From Gammaproteobacteria bacterium (GTDB lineage: Bacteria > Pseudomonadota > Gammaproteobacteria > Burkholderiales > Burkholderiaceae_C), in NCBI GenBank assembly GCA_018815325.1, contig JAHIYE010000011.1, positions 1 to 64,000 on the forward strand: 64,000 nucleotides of DNA, read 5' to 3'. Position 1 is the first letter of the stretch. Every line of letters starts with the position of its first letter. The notes beneath the pieces are model-generated. The model was given only the letters and a program-made list of their open reading frames with translations. It was not told the DNA's origin and ran no database searches. This document shows positions 1 through 7,560 of this stretch, in pieces. Position numbers and translations under genes: made by a program.

Positions 1-254
1 CCCGGCGGTGGCCCGATTTCGGCGAGCATTTCAAACACGCGGTGCTCTCCAAAGCGGGCGCTGGGCACTTTCATGAACTGGAAGATCTTCACCAGTTTGC
101 CGTGCACGTGCGTGCGGCCAAAGGCGCGCAGTGCCAGGCCGAAGGCCGCCGTGCTCTTGCCCTTGCCGTCGCCCGTGTGCACGATCAACAGACCCCGGCG
201 TTCGCCCTCGGGTTTTTCGTAGCGCTTTTCGGTCGGAGGTGTTTCGATCTGCAT
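1..254 (-). CDS. cobO: Cob(I)alamin adenosyltransferase (CobO/BtuR type), 3' end cut by window edge
   Basis: First 84 codons of a gene that runs off the left edge. The product should transfer the adenosyl group of ATP to cob(I)alamin or cobinamide in the cytoplasm. The visible N-terminus (MQIETPP, then a [22 protein letters not shown] block at about residues 16-36) carries the CobO P-loop GDGKGKST followed by [12 protein letters not shown]. It is the last visible gene of the riboswitch-led cobalamin operon and starts 16 bp after the ABC ATPase gene, in the same direction. The ATG at 254 is the only start that gives the full family N-terminus. The remaining half of the protein cannot be judged. 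Confidence 0.9.
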   Translation of the reverse strand, partial: MQIETPPTEKRYEKPEGERRGLLIVHTGDGKGKSTAAFGLALRAFGRTHVHGKLVKIFQFMKVPSARFGEHRVFEMLAEIGPPP

Positions 255-270
255 GCGTTGTCCAGGTTGG

Positions 271-1059
271 TTATCGAGGCAGTGCGACCCACTGATCGCC
301 CAGCGGATGTATCGCGACGCGGTGGTCGAACACGTCTTCCAGCGCCTGGTGCGTGCGCGGGTCGTTGCAGCCACCGTGATGCCGCACGCGGCCTTGCGCC
401 ATGACCACCATTTCATCCGCGTGCAGCGCCATGCCGATCTCGTGCAGCACGCTCACCACCGTCTTGCCCTGCTCCACGAGTGCACGCACCAGCAGCAGCC
501 AGTCGGCCTGGTGCGGTGGGTCCAGATTGGCCAGGGGTTCGTCCATCAGGAGCACGTCGGCATTGACGGCCAGCAGGCGCGCCAGCAGCACGCGCTGGCG
601 CTCGCCGCCCGAGAGCTGGCCCAGCGCCCGGCCACGCCAGTCCCAGGCCTGGGTGCTGCGCAGCGCCTGCTCCACGGCGGCGTGGTCAACCGCACTGGGC
701 GCCGCCAGCCAGGGCTGGTGTGGCAAACGGCCCAGCATGGCCACGTCGTACACGGTGAGGTCATCGGCCGAGCCTTCGTTCTGGCCCAGCCACGACAGCT
801 TGCAGGCACGCTCGCGCGGCCGCAGCGTGGCCAGTGGCTGGCCGAGCAGACTCACCTCACCGCTGTGCGGCAGCAAGCCTGCCAGCACCTTGAGCAAGGT
901 GGACTTGCCCGCGCCATTGGGGCCAACGATACTGGTCCAGCGCGCCACCGGCAGGGCCAGTGAAATGTCATGCAATACCTCGGCATTTCCGAGACTGGCC
1001 CTTATGGACATTGCGCCAATAGCTACTGAATGCATAGCAACAGGTGAAGTATTTGGCAT
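271..1059 (-). CDS. btuD: Cobalamin ABC transporter ATP-binding protein (BtuD/FecE type)
   Basis: 262-aa ATPase that should power vitamin B12 import with the BtuC-like permease encoded just upstream. Walker [10 protein letters not shown] is at about residues 46-54, the Q-loop glutamine near 93, the signature LSGGERQ at 149-155 and Walker B VLLMDEP at 169-175. The ATG at 1059 overlaps the permease stop (TGATG), which fixes the start and shows translational coupling. The reading frame is open far upstream into btuC, so longer starts are artefacts. The first 24 residues precede the normal ABC N-terminus, and part of them ([11 protein letters not shown]) is encoded by what looks like a copy of the dispersed TAGCTAT repeat. 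The cobalamin assignment rests on operon context; iron-siderophore ATPases look alike. Confidence 0.88.
   Translation of the reverse strand: MPNTSPVAMHSVAIGAMSIRASLGNAEVLHDISLALPVARWTSIVGPNGAGKSTLLKVLAGLLPHSGEVSLLGQPLATLRPRERACKLSWLGQNEGSADDLTVYDVAMLGRLPHQPWLAAPSAVDHAAVEQALRSTQAWDWRGRALGQLSGGERQRVLLARLLAVNADVLLMDEPLANLDPPHQADWLLLVRALVEQGKTVVSVLHEIGMALHADEMVVMAQGRVRHHGGCNDPRTHQALEDVFDHRVAIHPLGDQWVALPR
1008..1040 (-). repeat. Dispersed TAGCTAT repeat, partial copy inside btuD 5' end
   Basis: On the minus strand it reads TTGCTATGCATTCAGTAGC followed by TATTGGCGCA. This aligns with the reverse complement of the copy at 59897-59946 (TTGCTATTTATTTGATAGC then TATCTACGCA). The copy encodes residues 11-20 of the ABC ATPase, ahead of its first conserved strand. 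Confidence 0.5.
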
Positions 1060-2078
1060 CACAGTCCAGCCCCCCTGCCCCGTTGCCGGTGCATGAGCCA
1101 CAGCAGGTAGCCGCCGCCGAGCACGGCGGTAAGCACGCCCACGGGCAACTCCTGCGGCGCGATAAGGCCACGGGCGAGGACGTCGGCGGCGGTCAGCAGC
1201 ACAGCCCCCATGAGCGCGGCTAGCGCCGTGAGACGCCCATGCGTGGTCTTGACGACCGAGCGCACCAGGTGTGGCGCAGCCAGCCCCACAAACGCAATCA
1301 GCCCGGTTTGCGCCACGGCTGTGCCGGTGGCCAGCGCCAACACGGCCACCAGGGCAACGCGCATCTGCGGCAGCCGCAGCCCAAGGCTTTGCGCGGTGGC
1401 CTCGCCCAGTGCCAGGCCGTCGAGCACATGGCTCAGCATCCAGGCCCCCGTCAAGCAGACGAGCAGCACAGCCGCCATGACCATGCAGGCCGTCCAGTCC
1501 ACAAAGCCCGAGCTCCCCAGCATGAAGGACTGCATGGATTGCAAAATCTCGGGCGTGAGCAGCATGACCAGTGAGGTAATGGCGCCCAGCACCACGCCCA
1601 CGATCACGCCGGCCAGCAGCAGGCGCAGCGTGTGCTGCACGCCCTTGGCCAACAGCAGCGTGAGCAGCACAGCCAGCACAGCACCGACAAAAGCCGCCCC
1701 GGTGAGCCCGATACGTGCCAGCCAGTGCAGGGCCAGAGGCGACACGCCAAACACGGCCATCGCCGAGGCCACGCCGAGCGAAGCCCCCGACGCGCTGCCC
1801 AGCAGATACGGGTCTGCCAGCGGGTTGCGGAACAGGCCCTGCGCCACCGCACCCGCCAGCCCCAGCAGCGCACCCGCCAGCCAGGCGCCCAGCGTGCGCG
1901 GCAGCCGAATCTCCCACACGATCTGCAGCGCCTGCGGGTCACGCTGCATGTTGAGCACGCTGTCAAACCCCGTGCTGCCCACACTCATGCCCAGCAGCAG
2001 CAAGGCCACGCTGGCCAGCAGCAGCGTACCGGCCAGCATGACAGTTTTATGGTGTTGTTCAGGCATGGGCAGGTTCAC
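1059..2078 (-). CDS. btuC: Cobalamin ABC transporter permease (BtuC/FecCD family)
   Basis: 339-aa inner-membrane permease, the normal FecCD length, with about ten hydrophobic segments and typical FecCD stretches (EIRLPRTLGAWLAGALLGLAGAVAQGLFRNPLADP near residues 55-90, and GLAAPHLVR near 265). It should form the translocation channel for B12 together with BtuD and BtuF. The GTG start at 2078 overlaps the binding-protein stop by 4 bp and has AAGG 4 nt upstream; an ATG four codons in is an alternative. All neighbours in this run overlap by a few bases, as expected for one transcript from the riboswitch at about 6650. Confidence 0.9.
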   Translation of the reverse strand: MNLPMPEQHHKTVMLAGTLLLASVALLLLGMSVGSTGFDSVLNMQRDPQALQIVWEIRLPRTLGAWLAGALLGLAGAVAQGLFRNPLADPYLLGSASGASLGVASAMAVFGVSPLALHWLARIGLTGAAFVGAVLAVLLTLLLAKGVQHTLRLLLAGVIVGVVLGAITSLVMLLTPEILQSMQSFMLGSSGFVDWTACMVMAAVLLVCLTGAWMLSHVLDGLALGEATAQSLGLRLPQMRVALVAVLALATGTAVAQTGLIAFVGLAAPHLVRSVVKTTHGRLTALAALMGAVLLTAADVLARGLIAPQELPVGVLTAVLGGGYLLWLMHRQRGRGAGL

Positions 2079-2953
2079 CGTGCCTTATCTTCAAGGCAGC
2101 GGGCCATGATGCGTGCGGCTTCTGCCATGCGCGGGCCGGGGCGCACCAGCACATCCGCCTCGTCCGCACCGAACACGCAGATGCGCTGCTCACGCACCGC
2201 CCGCATGCTGCTCCAGCCCGGATAGGGCACCATGGACTGCATGCTGCGGTTGCCGATCATGATCACGTCGGGGTTGGCGCGCACCACGAATTCAGGGTTG
2301 AGCCGGGGGAAAGGCCCCAGCGAAGCCGGCACCACATTCCTGACGCCCAGCCGCGCCAGTGTTTCACCGATGAAGGAGGATTCGCCAGCCGCGTAGGGGC
2401 CGCGGTTGACTTCAAAATACACCCGGGCACTGCGCGCTTTGGGAGAAAGCGACTGGGCTGCCGCCGAGACACTGGCGTCGATGATGCGCCACAGGCGCGC
2501 GGCCCCGGCCTCATCGGGCACGCCCAGCAGCAGCCCCAGCTTGTGCAGCACACGCTGCACATCGACATGGCTCTTGGGCTCGAGCGCCACCACCTTGATG
2601 CCCAATGACGCCAGCCGCTGGCTGGCACGCGAAGAAGTGGCCAGCACCACCACATCGGGCTTGAGCGCCACGATGCCTTCGATGTTCGGGTCCAGCCCGC
2701 CGCCCAGCACGGGCAGTTGCCGCACGGCCGCCGGGTAGTTCGAGTAGCGGTCCACCCCCACCAGACGCTGGCATTGGTCCAGCGCGCAGATGCTCTCGGT
2801 CAGCGAGGGCAGCAGGCTGACGATGCGTTGCGGCGGCTGCGCAAAGCTGACGGTGATGCCTCGGTCATCCTGGATCTGCAAGGCATGGGCATGCGCGCTG
2901 AAAAACTGGCCCAACAAGCCCAGCAGCATCAGCAAGGTGCTCATGCGCTTCAC
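2075..2953 (-). CDS. btuF: Periplasmic cobalamin-binding protein (BtuF type)
   Basis: 292-aa substrate-binding protein with a Sec signal peptide (KRMSTLLMLLGLLGQFFSAHAHA, cleavage near residue 23) and the PF01497-type core: RIVSLLPSLTESICAL near 43, GVDRYSNYP near 66, and a later KPDVVVLATSS strand. It delivers cobalamin to the BtuCD-like transporter. The start is a GTG at 2953 overlapping the cobU stop by 4 bp (GTGA), with GAAGGG six bases upstream; ATG at 2944 is a weaker alternative. Ligand specificity is inferred from the riboswitch and the cobU/cobO neighbours. Confidence 0.88.
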   Translation of the reverse strand: MKRMSTLLMLLGLLGQFFSAHAHALQIQDDRGITVSFAQPPQRIVSLLPSLTESICALDQCQRLVGVDRYSNYPAAVRQLPVLGGGLDPNIEGIVALKPDVVVLATSSRASQRLASLGIKVVALEPKSHVDVQRVLHKLGLLLGVPDEAGAARLWRIIDASVSAAAQSLSPKARSARVYFEVNRGPYAAGESSFIGETLARLGVRNVVPASLGPFPRLNPEFVVRANPDVIMIGNRSMQSMVPYPGWSSMRAVREQRICVFGADEADVLVRPGPRMAEAARIMARCLEDKAR

Positions 2954-3576
2954 GGCTGGCCCTTCAGGCTCAGTGGCAAACCAGCCACCATCAGCGTTAC
3001 GCGCTCACAGGATTTGGCCACATCCTGGTTCAGCCGCCCCAGTTCATCCACAAAGATCCGGGTCTCCCGGCCCATGGGAATCACACCGAGGCCGATCTCG
3101 TTGCCGACCAGCACGACGGGGCCTGGGGCATCATGGATTGCTCCCAAAAGCATAGCGTACTGCGCTTGCAGGGAAAGGGCTACATGGCTTTTTTTCATCA
3201 ATTCCGCGGCGTCCTGACTGGACTCCATGGCTGCGGCGTCCCCCATGGGCATGAGCCAGTTGGTGAGCCACAAGGTGAGGCAATCCACCAGCACCAGGGT
3301 GTCTGGCGTGCTGTGGGCGCGAAGGGCTTCGGCCAGCCGCAAGGGTTCCTCCACCGTCATGAGGCCTGGCACACGCTCGGCACGATCGCGCTGGTGCTGC
3401 GCAATGCGTTCACGCATTTCGGCATCGCCCGCCTGGGCGGTTGCAATCAGCACGGCTTCGTGGCTGGGTGAGCGTGCCAGCCAGTCACGCGCCAGGGCCT
3501 CGGCGCGACGCGACTTGCCGCTGCGCTGGCCGCCGAGGATGAACTCGCTGAAGGCGATGGAAAGCGGTTCAGCCAT
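2950..3576 (-). CDS. cobU: Adenosylcobinamide kinase / adenosylcobinamide-phosphate guanylyltransferase
   Basis: 208-aa bifunctional enzyme that phosphorylates adenosylcobinamide and adds GMP during nucleotide loop assembly. The P-loop GGQRSGKS lies at about residues 15-22, VDCLTLWLTNWL at 96-107 and VVLVGNEIGLGVIP at 154-167, all standard CobU/CobP motifs. I start at ATG 3576 because GGAG sits 8 nt upstream; an in-frame start at 3618 would overlap the upstream gene by 50 bp. The protein is about 25 residues longer than usual. The surplus falls around residues 108-150 and includes a segment (about 133-149) encoded by a copy of the dispersed repeat, so an in-frame repeat insertion is likely. 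Its presence argues for cobinamide salvage. Confidence 0.9.
   Translation of the reverse strand: MAEPLSIAFSEFILGGQRSGKSRRAEALARDWLARSPSHEAVLIATAQAGDAEMRERIAQHQRDRAERVPGLMTVEEPLRLAEALRAHSTPDTLVLVDCLTLWLTNWLMPMGDAAAMESSQDAAELMKKSHVALSLQAQYAMLLGAIHDAPGPVVLVGNEIGLGVIPMGRETRIFVDELGRLNQDVAKSCERVTLMVAGLPLSLKGQP
3137..3186 (-). repeat. Dispersed TAGCTAT repeat, copy inside cobU
   Basis: The minus strand reads GTAGCCCTTTCCCTGC, AAGCGC, then GCTATGCTTTTGGGAGC. This has the same order of blocks (TAGCCCT, GCGnA, GCTAT, AGCAA) as the copies at 30761-30810 and 59897-59946. It is read through in frame as part of CobU. Confidence 0.5.
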
Positions 3577-4393
3577 GATGCTCACTCCAGTTCTGGATGA
3601 TGCGGTGTAGTTGCTCAACGCCGTCAGTCAGTGCCGCAGGGCCGGGCTGCAGGATGTCGGCCGATTTGATTTCGAACAGCTGCCCGTGCCTGACGGCATT
3701 GACGTCTTGCCAGCCCGCACGCGCAGCCACCTTCTCGGGCCGGAATTTCTTGCCGCACCAGGAGCCGATGATGATGTCGGGATTGCGCCGCACGATCTCG
3801 GCGCCGTCGGCAATGATGCGGTCCTTGCCCATGGGCATGAGTGCCAGCTCAGGAAAGCAGTCGTCACCCCCGGCGATCCCCATGAGCTCAGATACCCAGC
3901 GGATGGCACTGATGTGGGGTTCGTCCCACTCCTCAAAAAACACCCGGGGGCGACGCGGCAACGCAGCCGCAGCCTGCCGGATGGCGTCGAGTTTCGCCTG
4001 CATGTCCGTCAGCAAGGCCAGGCCGCGCTCGCCCTGCCCGACCATCGCGGCCACCTGGTAGAGCATGGAAAAAATCTCGTCCACGCTGCGCTGGTTGAAC
4101 ACCGTGACCTGCACGCCCTTGCGAATCAGCTCGGCCGCGATGTCGGCCTGCAGGTCAGAAAAGCCAAACACGCAGTCGGGCTGCAGCGCCAGAATCTTGT
4201 CGATCTTGGCGCTCAGGAAAGCGCTGACCTTGGGTTTTTCCTCGCGCGCACGGCGCGGCCGCACCGTGTAGCCGGAGATGCCCACGATGCGCCGCTCCTG
4301 CCCGAGCAGGTACAGCCACTCGGTCGTCTCCTCGGTCAGACAGACGATGCGCTGGGGCCCCAGCGTGGTCGGTGCAAGCGTGTCGTCTGCCAT
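3569..4393 (-). CDS. Cobalamin-binding-protein-like (PF01497 fold) without signal peptide
   Basis: 274-aa protein with the BtuF/FhuD-type fold: RIVCLTEETTEWLYLLGQERRIVGIS near residue 15, KIDKILALQPDCVFGFSDLQADIAAEL near 63 and ELMGIAGGDDCFPE near 170. Unlike the second binding protein in the operon it begins MADDTLAPTTLGPQ with no hydrophobic signal sequence, so it should stay in the cytoplasm. AAAGG lies five bases before the ATG at 4393, and the btuB stop is 19 bp away, so the start is well supported and a lost signal exon is unlikely. It overlaps cobU by 8 bp. It could bind corrinoid inside the cell or pass it to CobU/CobO; this is inference. Proteins of this kind are usually annotated simply as cobalamin-binding protein. 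Confidence 0.75.
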   Translation of the reverse strand: MADDTLAPTTLGPQRIVCLTEETTEWLYLLGQERRIVGISGYTVRPRRAREEKPKVSAFLSAKIDKILALQPDCVFGFSDLQADIAAELIRKGVQVTVFNQRSVDEIFSMLYQVAAMVGQGERGLALLTDMQAKLDAIRQAAAALPRRPRVFFEEWDEPHISAIRWVSELMGIAGGDDCFPELALMPMGKDRIIADGAEIVRRNPDIIIGSWCGKKFRPEKVAARAGWQDVNAVRHGQLFEIKSADILQPGPAALTDGVEQLHRIIQNWSEHHG

Positions 4394-4412
4394 AAGAACC
4401 TTTGTGTGAACC

Positions 4413-6362
4413 TTAGAAGCGCAGACGCATGGACGCCACGAGAGTGCGCCCGGCCTCAGGGTAAATGGAGCTGGTCACGCCAGCGCTACAGCTGAATGCC
4501 TGGGTGTAGTACTTGTTGTCGGTCAGGTTGTTGAGCCCCAGTGCCAACTCGGCGTTCTTGTACTGGTAGCTGTAACGCATATCCATCGTGGTGTAGGCGG
4601 GCATGGTACACAGGTTGGCCATATCAGGATTTTGCGTCGCAACCCAGTTCACACCGCCATCCAGCCGATGGCCCAGAGCTGGACTCCAGTCTGCGCGCAG
4701 GGCCAGGGTTTTGGCTGGCACCAGCGGCACACGATTGCCGGCATAGGAGCCACTCACAAAGCGGGCTTCCCGCAACGCGGCATTCAGGCGCAAGTTGACG
4801 GCTGCGCTCAGCGCGTAGCGGCCTTCCAGCTCCAGGCCTTGACGCAGGGTGGGATCGAGGTTGACGTTAGCGCCCGAACCCGCACCCTTCGCATTGCCGT
4901 CATAAGCGAGCTCATCTGTCAGATCGCTTCGGTAGAGGCGAACATCCAGTTGAGCGGCATCACGTTTCATGCGTGCACCGAACTCGGTATCACGGGAGGT
5001 TTGCGGACGCAGGAATTCATTGGTCCTGGTGGAGCCAATCTCGTCCACGTTGGCCAGACGGTAACTCTGGCCAATACGGCCGTACAGTGCAACACCTGCC
5101 AGCACCGGATATGAAACGCCCATATCCCAGGCTTGTGGATGTTCATCAATGCGGGTCGTGGCTGTGGACATGCTTTTCTTGACCTGATCAGTTCGCCAAC
5201 CGGCGCTGAGGCGGGTCCCGCCAGCCAGCGTGACGTCGTTCTTCAGGTACAGCCCCTGGTTTTCCTGTTTTCGAACGCCTTTGCTTGAACCCAGGTCGTT
5301 GCGCGTCCAGTCAGCCACATCCACGCCCGTGATGAATACGTTTTTCACATCCCCCAATTTCTGCTCATTCCTGGCGCGCATTGCAACTGAATTCGCGTCG
5401 ATATCGTATTTGGTAAGCCAGGTAGGCGAGTAACTGTTGAGGGATTTGCTGCGCGTCCCTGCGTCCATCGCCAGTTGCCAGTTACCCACTGCGGCTTCGG
5501 CAAAAACACCTTGTCGCGCATTTTTGATGTTCGCATTGTTATTGGGTGAGGTCGTTTGCTGTGGGTTCGCGGCATACTGCGCAGCGGTCAGCGAACCTGG
5601 CAAACCCGTCTGCAGTTCGTCACGCGCATAACGCGCGCCCAGGCGCAGCCACTCGTTGCTCCACTGCCCCGTTACCGAGCCACCGTCACCATCCGACTTG
5701 AAGTTATCGCGATGATTGTCAGCCTCACGCCTGTTGGCGGCCAAATCCAGTGAAAACCCGCCGGCAGTAACCGTGCCACTGGCACGTGCCTCACGCAGGC
5801 CCAAGCTGCCTGCCGCCGTGTAGATTTCAGCGGCATTTTTACGTGCAACACCACGTCCGGCCTTGGTTGTGATCACGATCACACCGCCTGTAGCCCCCTC
5901 ACCATAAAGCACGGCGCCACTGCCGCGGATTATCTCGATGCGCTCAACCGAGTCGACCGGAATGCCGGCCAGACGAGTTCCACCAAGATCGGCCTCGTTC
6001 ATTTTCAAACCGTCGACGATAACCACCTGATTGCTGTCAGACGTGGTGCCAAACCCGCGCAAATCCAGCGCATAGTTGCCGCCGCCATAGTAGTCCTGTC
6101 GCCCGGGCACCCCCAGCAGTTTCATGATGGCTTCATTGACCGTGGCTGCGCCAGAACGTTTGATTTCCTCGGAAGAAATCACGCTGACACCAAAAGGCAG
6201 ATCGCTGGCGGTGTCGGCAAAACGCGTGGCGGTGACCAGGGTCTCTTTAAGTACAACCCCTGCACCGGAAGTTTGTGAATAGGCGCAAGAGAAAGGCGCA
6301 AGAACCAGTGGCAAGGCCAGCAGGTGCGCTCGAAAACGAGAGATTTTCATGAGAAAGAACAA
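4413..6362 (-). CDS. btuB: TonB-dependent receptor, probable B12 transporter (BtuB type)
   Basis: 649-aa outer-membrane receptor. A signal peptide ends at about residue 30 (FSCAYSQ). A TonB-box-like stretch ETLVTATR is at about 39-46, the plug domain contains GSGAVLYGEGATGGVIVITTKAG (about 147-169), and the chain ends in the aromatic VASMRLRF typical of beta barrels. It should bring cobalamin across the outer membrane. It is the first gene behind the cobalamin riboswitch. Start choice is open: a TTG at 6362 has GGGGAGGG 10 nt upstream, while the ATG at 6350 has no Shine-Dalgarno at a usable distance. I prefer the TTG. The Shine-Dalgarno is itself part of a hairpin (6370-6399). Confidence 0.88.
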   Translation of the reverse strand: MFFLMKISRFRAHLLALPLVLAPFSCAYSQTSGAGVVLKETLVTATRFADTASDLPFGVSVISSEEIKRSGAATVNEAIMKLLGVPGRQDYYGGGNYALDLRGFGTTSDSNQVVIVDGLKMNEADLGGTRLAGIPVDSVERIEIIRGSGAVLYGEGATGGVIVITTKAGRGVARKNAAEIYTAAGSLGLREARASGTVTAGGFSLDLAANRREADNHRDNFKSDGDGGSVTGQWSNEWLRLGARYARDELQTGLPGSLTAAQYAANPQQTTSPNNNANIKNARQGVFAEAAVGNWQLAMDAGTRSKSLNSYSPTWLTKYDIDANSVAMRARNEQKLGDVKNVFITGVDVADWTRNDLGSSKGVRKQENQGLYLKNDVTLAGGTRLSAGWRTDQVKKSMSTATTRIDEHPQAWDMGVSYPVLAGVALYGRIGQSYRLANVDEIGSTRTNEFLRPQTSRDTEFGARMKRDAAQLDVRLYRSDLTDELAYDGNAKGAGSGANVNLDPTLRQGLELEGRYALSAAVNLRLNAALREARFVSGSYAGNRVPLVPAKTLALRADWSPALGHRLDGGVNWVATQNPDMANLCTMPAYTTMDMRYSYQYKNAELALGLNNLTDNKYYTQAFSCSAGVTSSIYPEAGRTLVASMRLRF

Positions 6363-6369
6363 TCAACAA

Positions 6370-6399
6370 ATGCCCTCCCCGGCTTCCCCGCCAGGGCAT
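6370..6399 (-). promoter_or_regulatory. Hairpin sequestering the btuB Shine-Dalgarno
   Basis: On the minus strand ATGCCCT and AGGGCAT form a 7-bp stem. The GGGGAGGG that serves the btuB start lies in the 3' half. This is a plausible expression platform for translational repression by the riboswitch just upstream. Confidence 0.55.
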
Positions 6400-6404
6400 G
6401 AGCG

Positions 6405-6650
6405 TCAAAGCTGCACGCACACGTGCAGCCACCTTGTTGGCCGGTATCCGGGCTGGTGGAGCAACTTCCATCGCCTTCCCAAGCGCGTGTTCAAAACGCT
6501 CAGTGGCTGTGATGGAAGCGGAATCGCGGGATTCGTCCACTTACCGTTGCGGGGGCAGCGCAGGTTAGGTCAGACCGCAGCACGCAACGACCAGCGCTGC
6601 ACGTACGTCAAACCCTCCTGCTTCCCGTTGAACTGCGGCATGTGAACCAC
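6405..6650 (-). promoter_or_regulatory. Cobalamin (adenosylcobalamin) riboswitch
   Basis: Minus-strand leader of btuB with the conserved order of the cobalamin riboswitch: AACGGGAAGC near 6620, GCTGCCCCCGCAACGGTAAG near 6548, GCCACTGAGC near 6510, TTGGGAAGG near 6480, and the B12 box AGCCCGGATACCGGCC at 6454-6439. It is followed by a perfect 8-bp hairpin (GCTGCACG/CGTGCAGC, 6410-6429) and then the Shine-Dalgarno-masking hairpin. No run of U follows either hairpin, so control is more likely at translation than by termination. It would switch the whole btuB-to-cobO operon off when B12 is plentiful. Confidence 0.93.
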
Positions 6651-6715
6651 ACCGCGAGCACCAACATGCGCATTTTACGATGCAATGCTTTCGCAAACCC
6701 TACAATGCGGGTTGT

Positions 6716-6940
6716 ATGTCGAATCCGCCCTCCATGGACCCCATTACCGAGCGTGTCGAGCGCCTGCTCGTGCGCTATGAAGAACTGCAGCGCACCAATG
6801 CCCTGCTGACGACGCAGCTCGAGGCACTCACCGTTGAGCGCGACTCGCTGAAGTCCCGCCTGGCCGCCGCCCGTGCCCGGGTGGATGCCCTGCTTGATCG
6901 CCTGCCCGAGACCACCACCAGCCCAAGAGATGCCTCATGA
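6716..6940 (+). CDS. Small coiled-coil protein upstream of ZapA (ZapB-like)
   Basis: 74-aa, almost wholly alpha-helical protein with heptad character (ERVERLLVRYEELQRTNALL, then QLEALTVERDSLKSRLAAARARVDALLDRL). It overlaps zapA by 4 bp (ATGA), so the two are translated together. By position and shape it corresponds to the short ZapB-like or TIGR02449-type protein that precedes zapA in many beta- and gammaproteobacteria. A role as a division-ring partner of ZapA is inferred from the neighbour. ATG 6716 is chosen; ATG 6734 is possible. Confidence 0.75.
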   Translation: MSNPPSMDPITERVERLLVRYEELQRTNALLTTQLEALTVERDSLKSRLAAARARVDALLDRLPETTTSPRDAS

Positions 6941-7272
6941 AACAGCTTGAAGTCCAGATCATGGGGCAGAGCTATCTGCTGGGCTGCCCGGAAGGCGGGG
7001 AATCCCGCCTGCTGGAGGCCGTCGAGAAAGTCGACTCCGCCATGTGCAAGATTCGCGATGCGGGCAAGGTGCGCGCACGCGACCGCATTGCCGTGCTGAC
7101 CGCCCTGAACCTCGCCTTTGATCTGGCCGACCGTGACGCAGGCACATTGGCAACCCCGAGCCAGCCAGCGCCTGCGGCCCCCTCGACCAACACCACGGCA
7201 GCAGATCCCTCGCATGCCGGCCTGATAGATCGCCTGGATAAAGCCCTTGGCAGTGACGGCCGGCTGATTTAG
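6937..7272 (+). CDS. zapA: Cell division protein ZapA
   Basis: 111-aa protein with the ZapA pattern: KQLEVQIMGQSYLLGCPEGGE at the N-terminus, LLEAVEKVDSAMCKIRDAGKVRARDRIAVLTALNLAFDLADR in the middle, then an alanine/proline-rich tail. ZapA binds and bundles FtsZ at the division ring. It is coupled to the coiled-coil gene upstream. A perfect inverted repeat and the 6S RNA gene follow, the arrangement common in betaproteobacteria. Confidence 0.92.
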   Translation: MKQLEVQIMGQSYLLGCPEGGESRLLEAVEKVDSAMCKIRDAGKVRARDRIAVLTALNLAFDLADRDAGTLATPSQPAPAAPSTNTTAADPSHAGLIDRLDKALGSDGRLI

Positions 7273-7281
7273 GCCGCGCAC

Positions 7282-7301
7282 TGACGCAGCTCCTTGCGTC
7301 A
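7282..7301 (+). terminator. Perfect hairpin between zapA and 6S RNA
   Basis: TGACGCA and TGCGTCA form a perfect 7-bp stem with a 6-nt loop. No U-run follows. It ends just before the -10 box of the 6S RNA promoter (TACAAT at 7307-7312), so it could be the zapA terminator or an operator over the ssrS promoter. Confidence 0.4.
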
Positions 7302-7318
7302 AGGCCTACAATCACTCC

Positions 7319-7496
7319 TGTCTGCAGTGCTCATCGGGCTTTATATTTCCTTGAACCAATGCTCATTGAGCCCGGGCTTGGAACATTGCCTGGCTAGCGT
7401 GATCATCTCGCGTCAGATGAACCCAAAGCCAGCGCTGACCTCGCCCACCTGAACCCCCGGTTCAGGATGAGGGTCCGGTGGCACTTGCAGACACCT
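7319..7496 (+). ncRNA. ssrS: 6S RNA
   Basis: The terminal stem GTCTGCAGTGC (from 7320) pairs with GCACTTGCAGAC (7481-7492). Inside are the central-bubble-flanking arms with CATCGGGCTT and AGCCCGGG, the usual 6S layout that mimics an open promoter and sequesters sigma-70 RNA polymerase. A -10 box TACAAT lies at 7307-7312, about 8 nt upstream of the first stem base. The position directly after zapA is the classical ssrS location. Ends are estimates from the terminal helix; a T-rich stretch (CTTTT at about 7498) follows the stem. Confidence 0.88.
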
Positions 7497-7560
7497 GCTT
7501 TTATCTGTGGCGGGCATTCCGGGTGAGTGACTCCTGCGACCCAACAACGACAAGAATTGC

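Noticed and set aside
271-1917. 548-codon minus-strand frame through btuD and btuC
   Set aside because: Only the part from 1059 downwards is ABC ATPase sequence; the upstream part is the alternate frame of the btuC gene.
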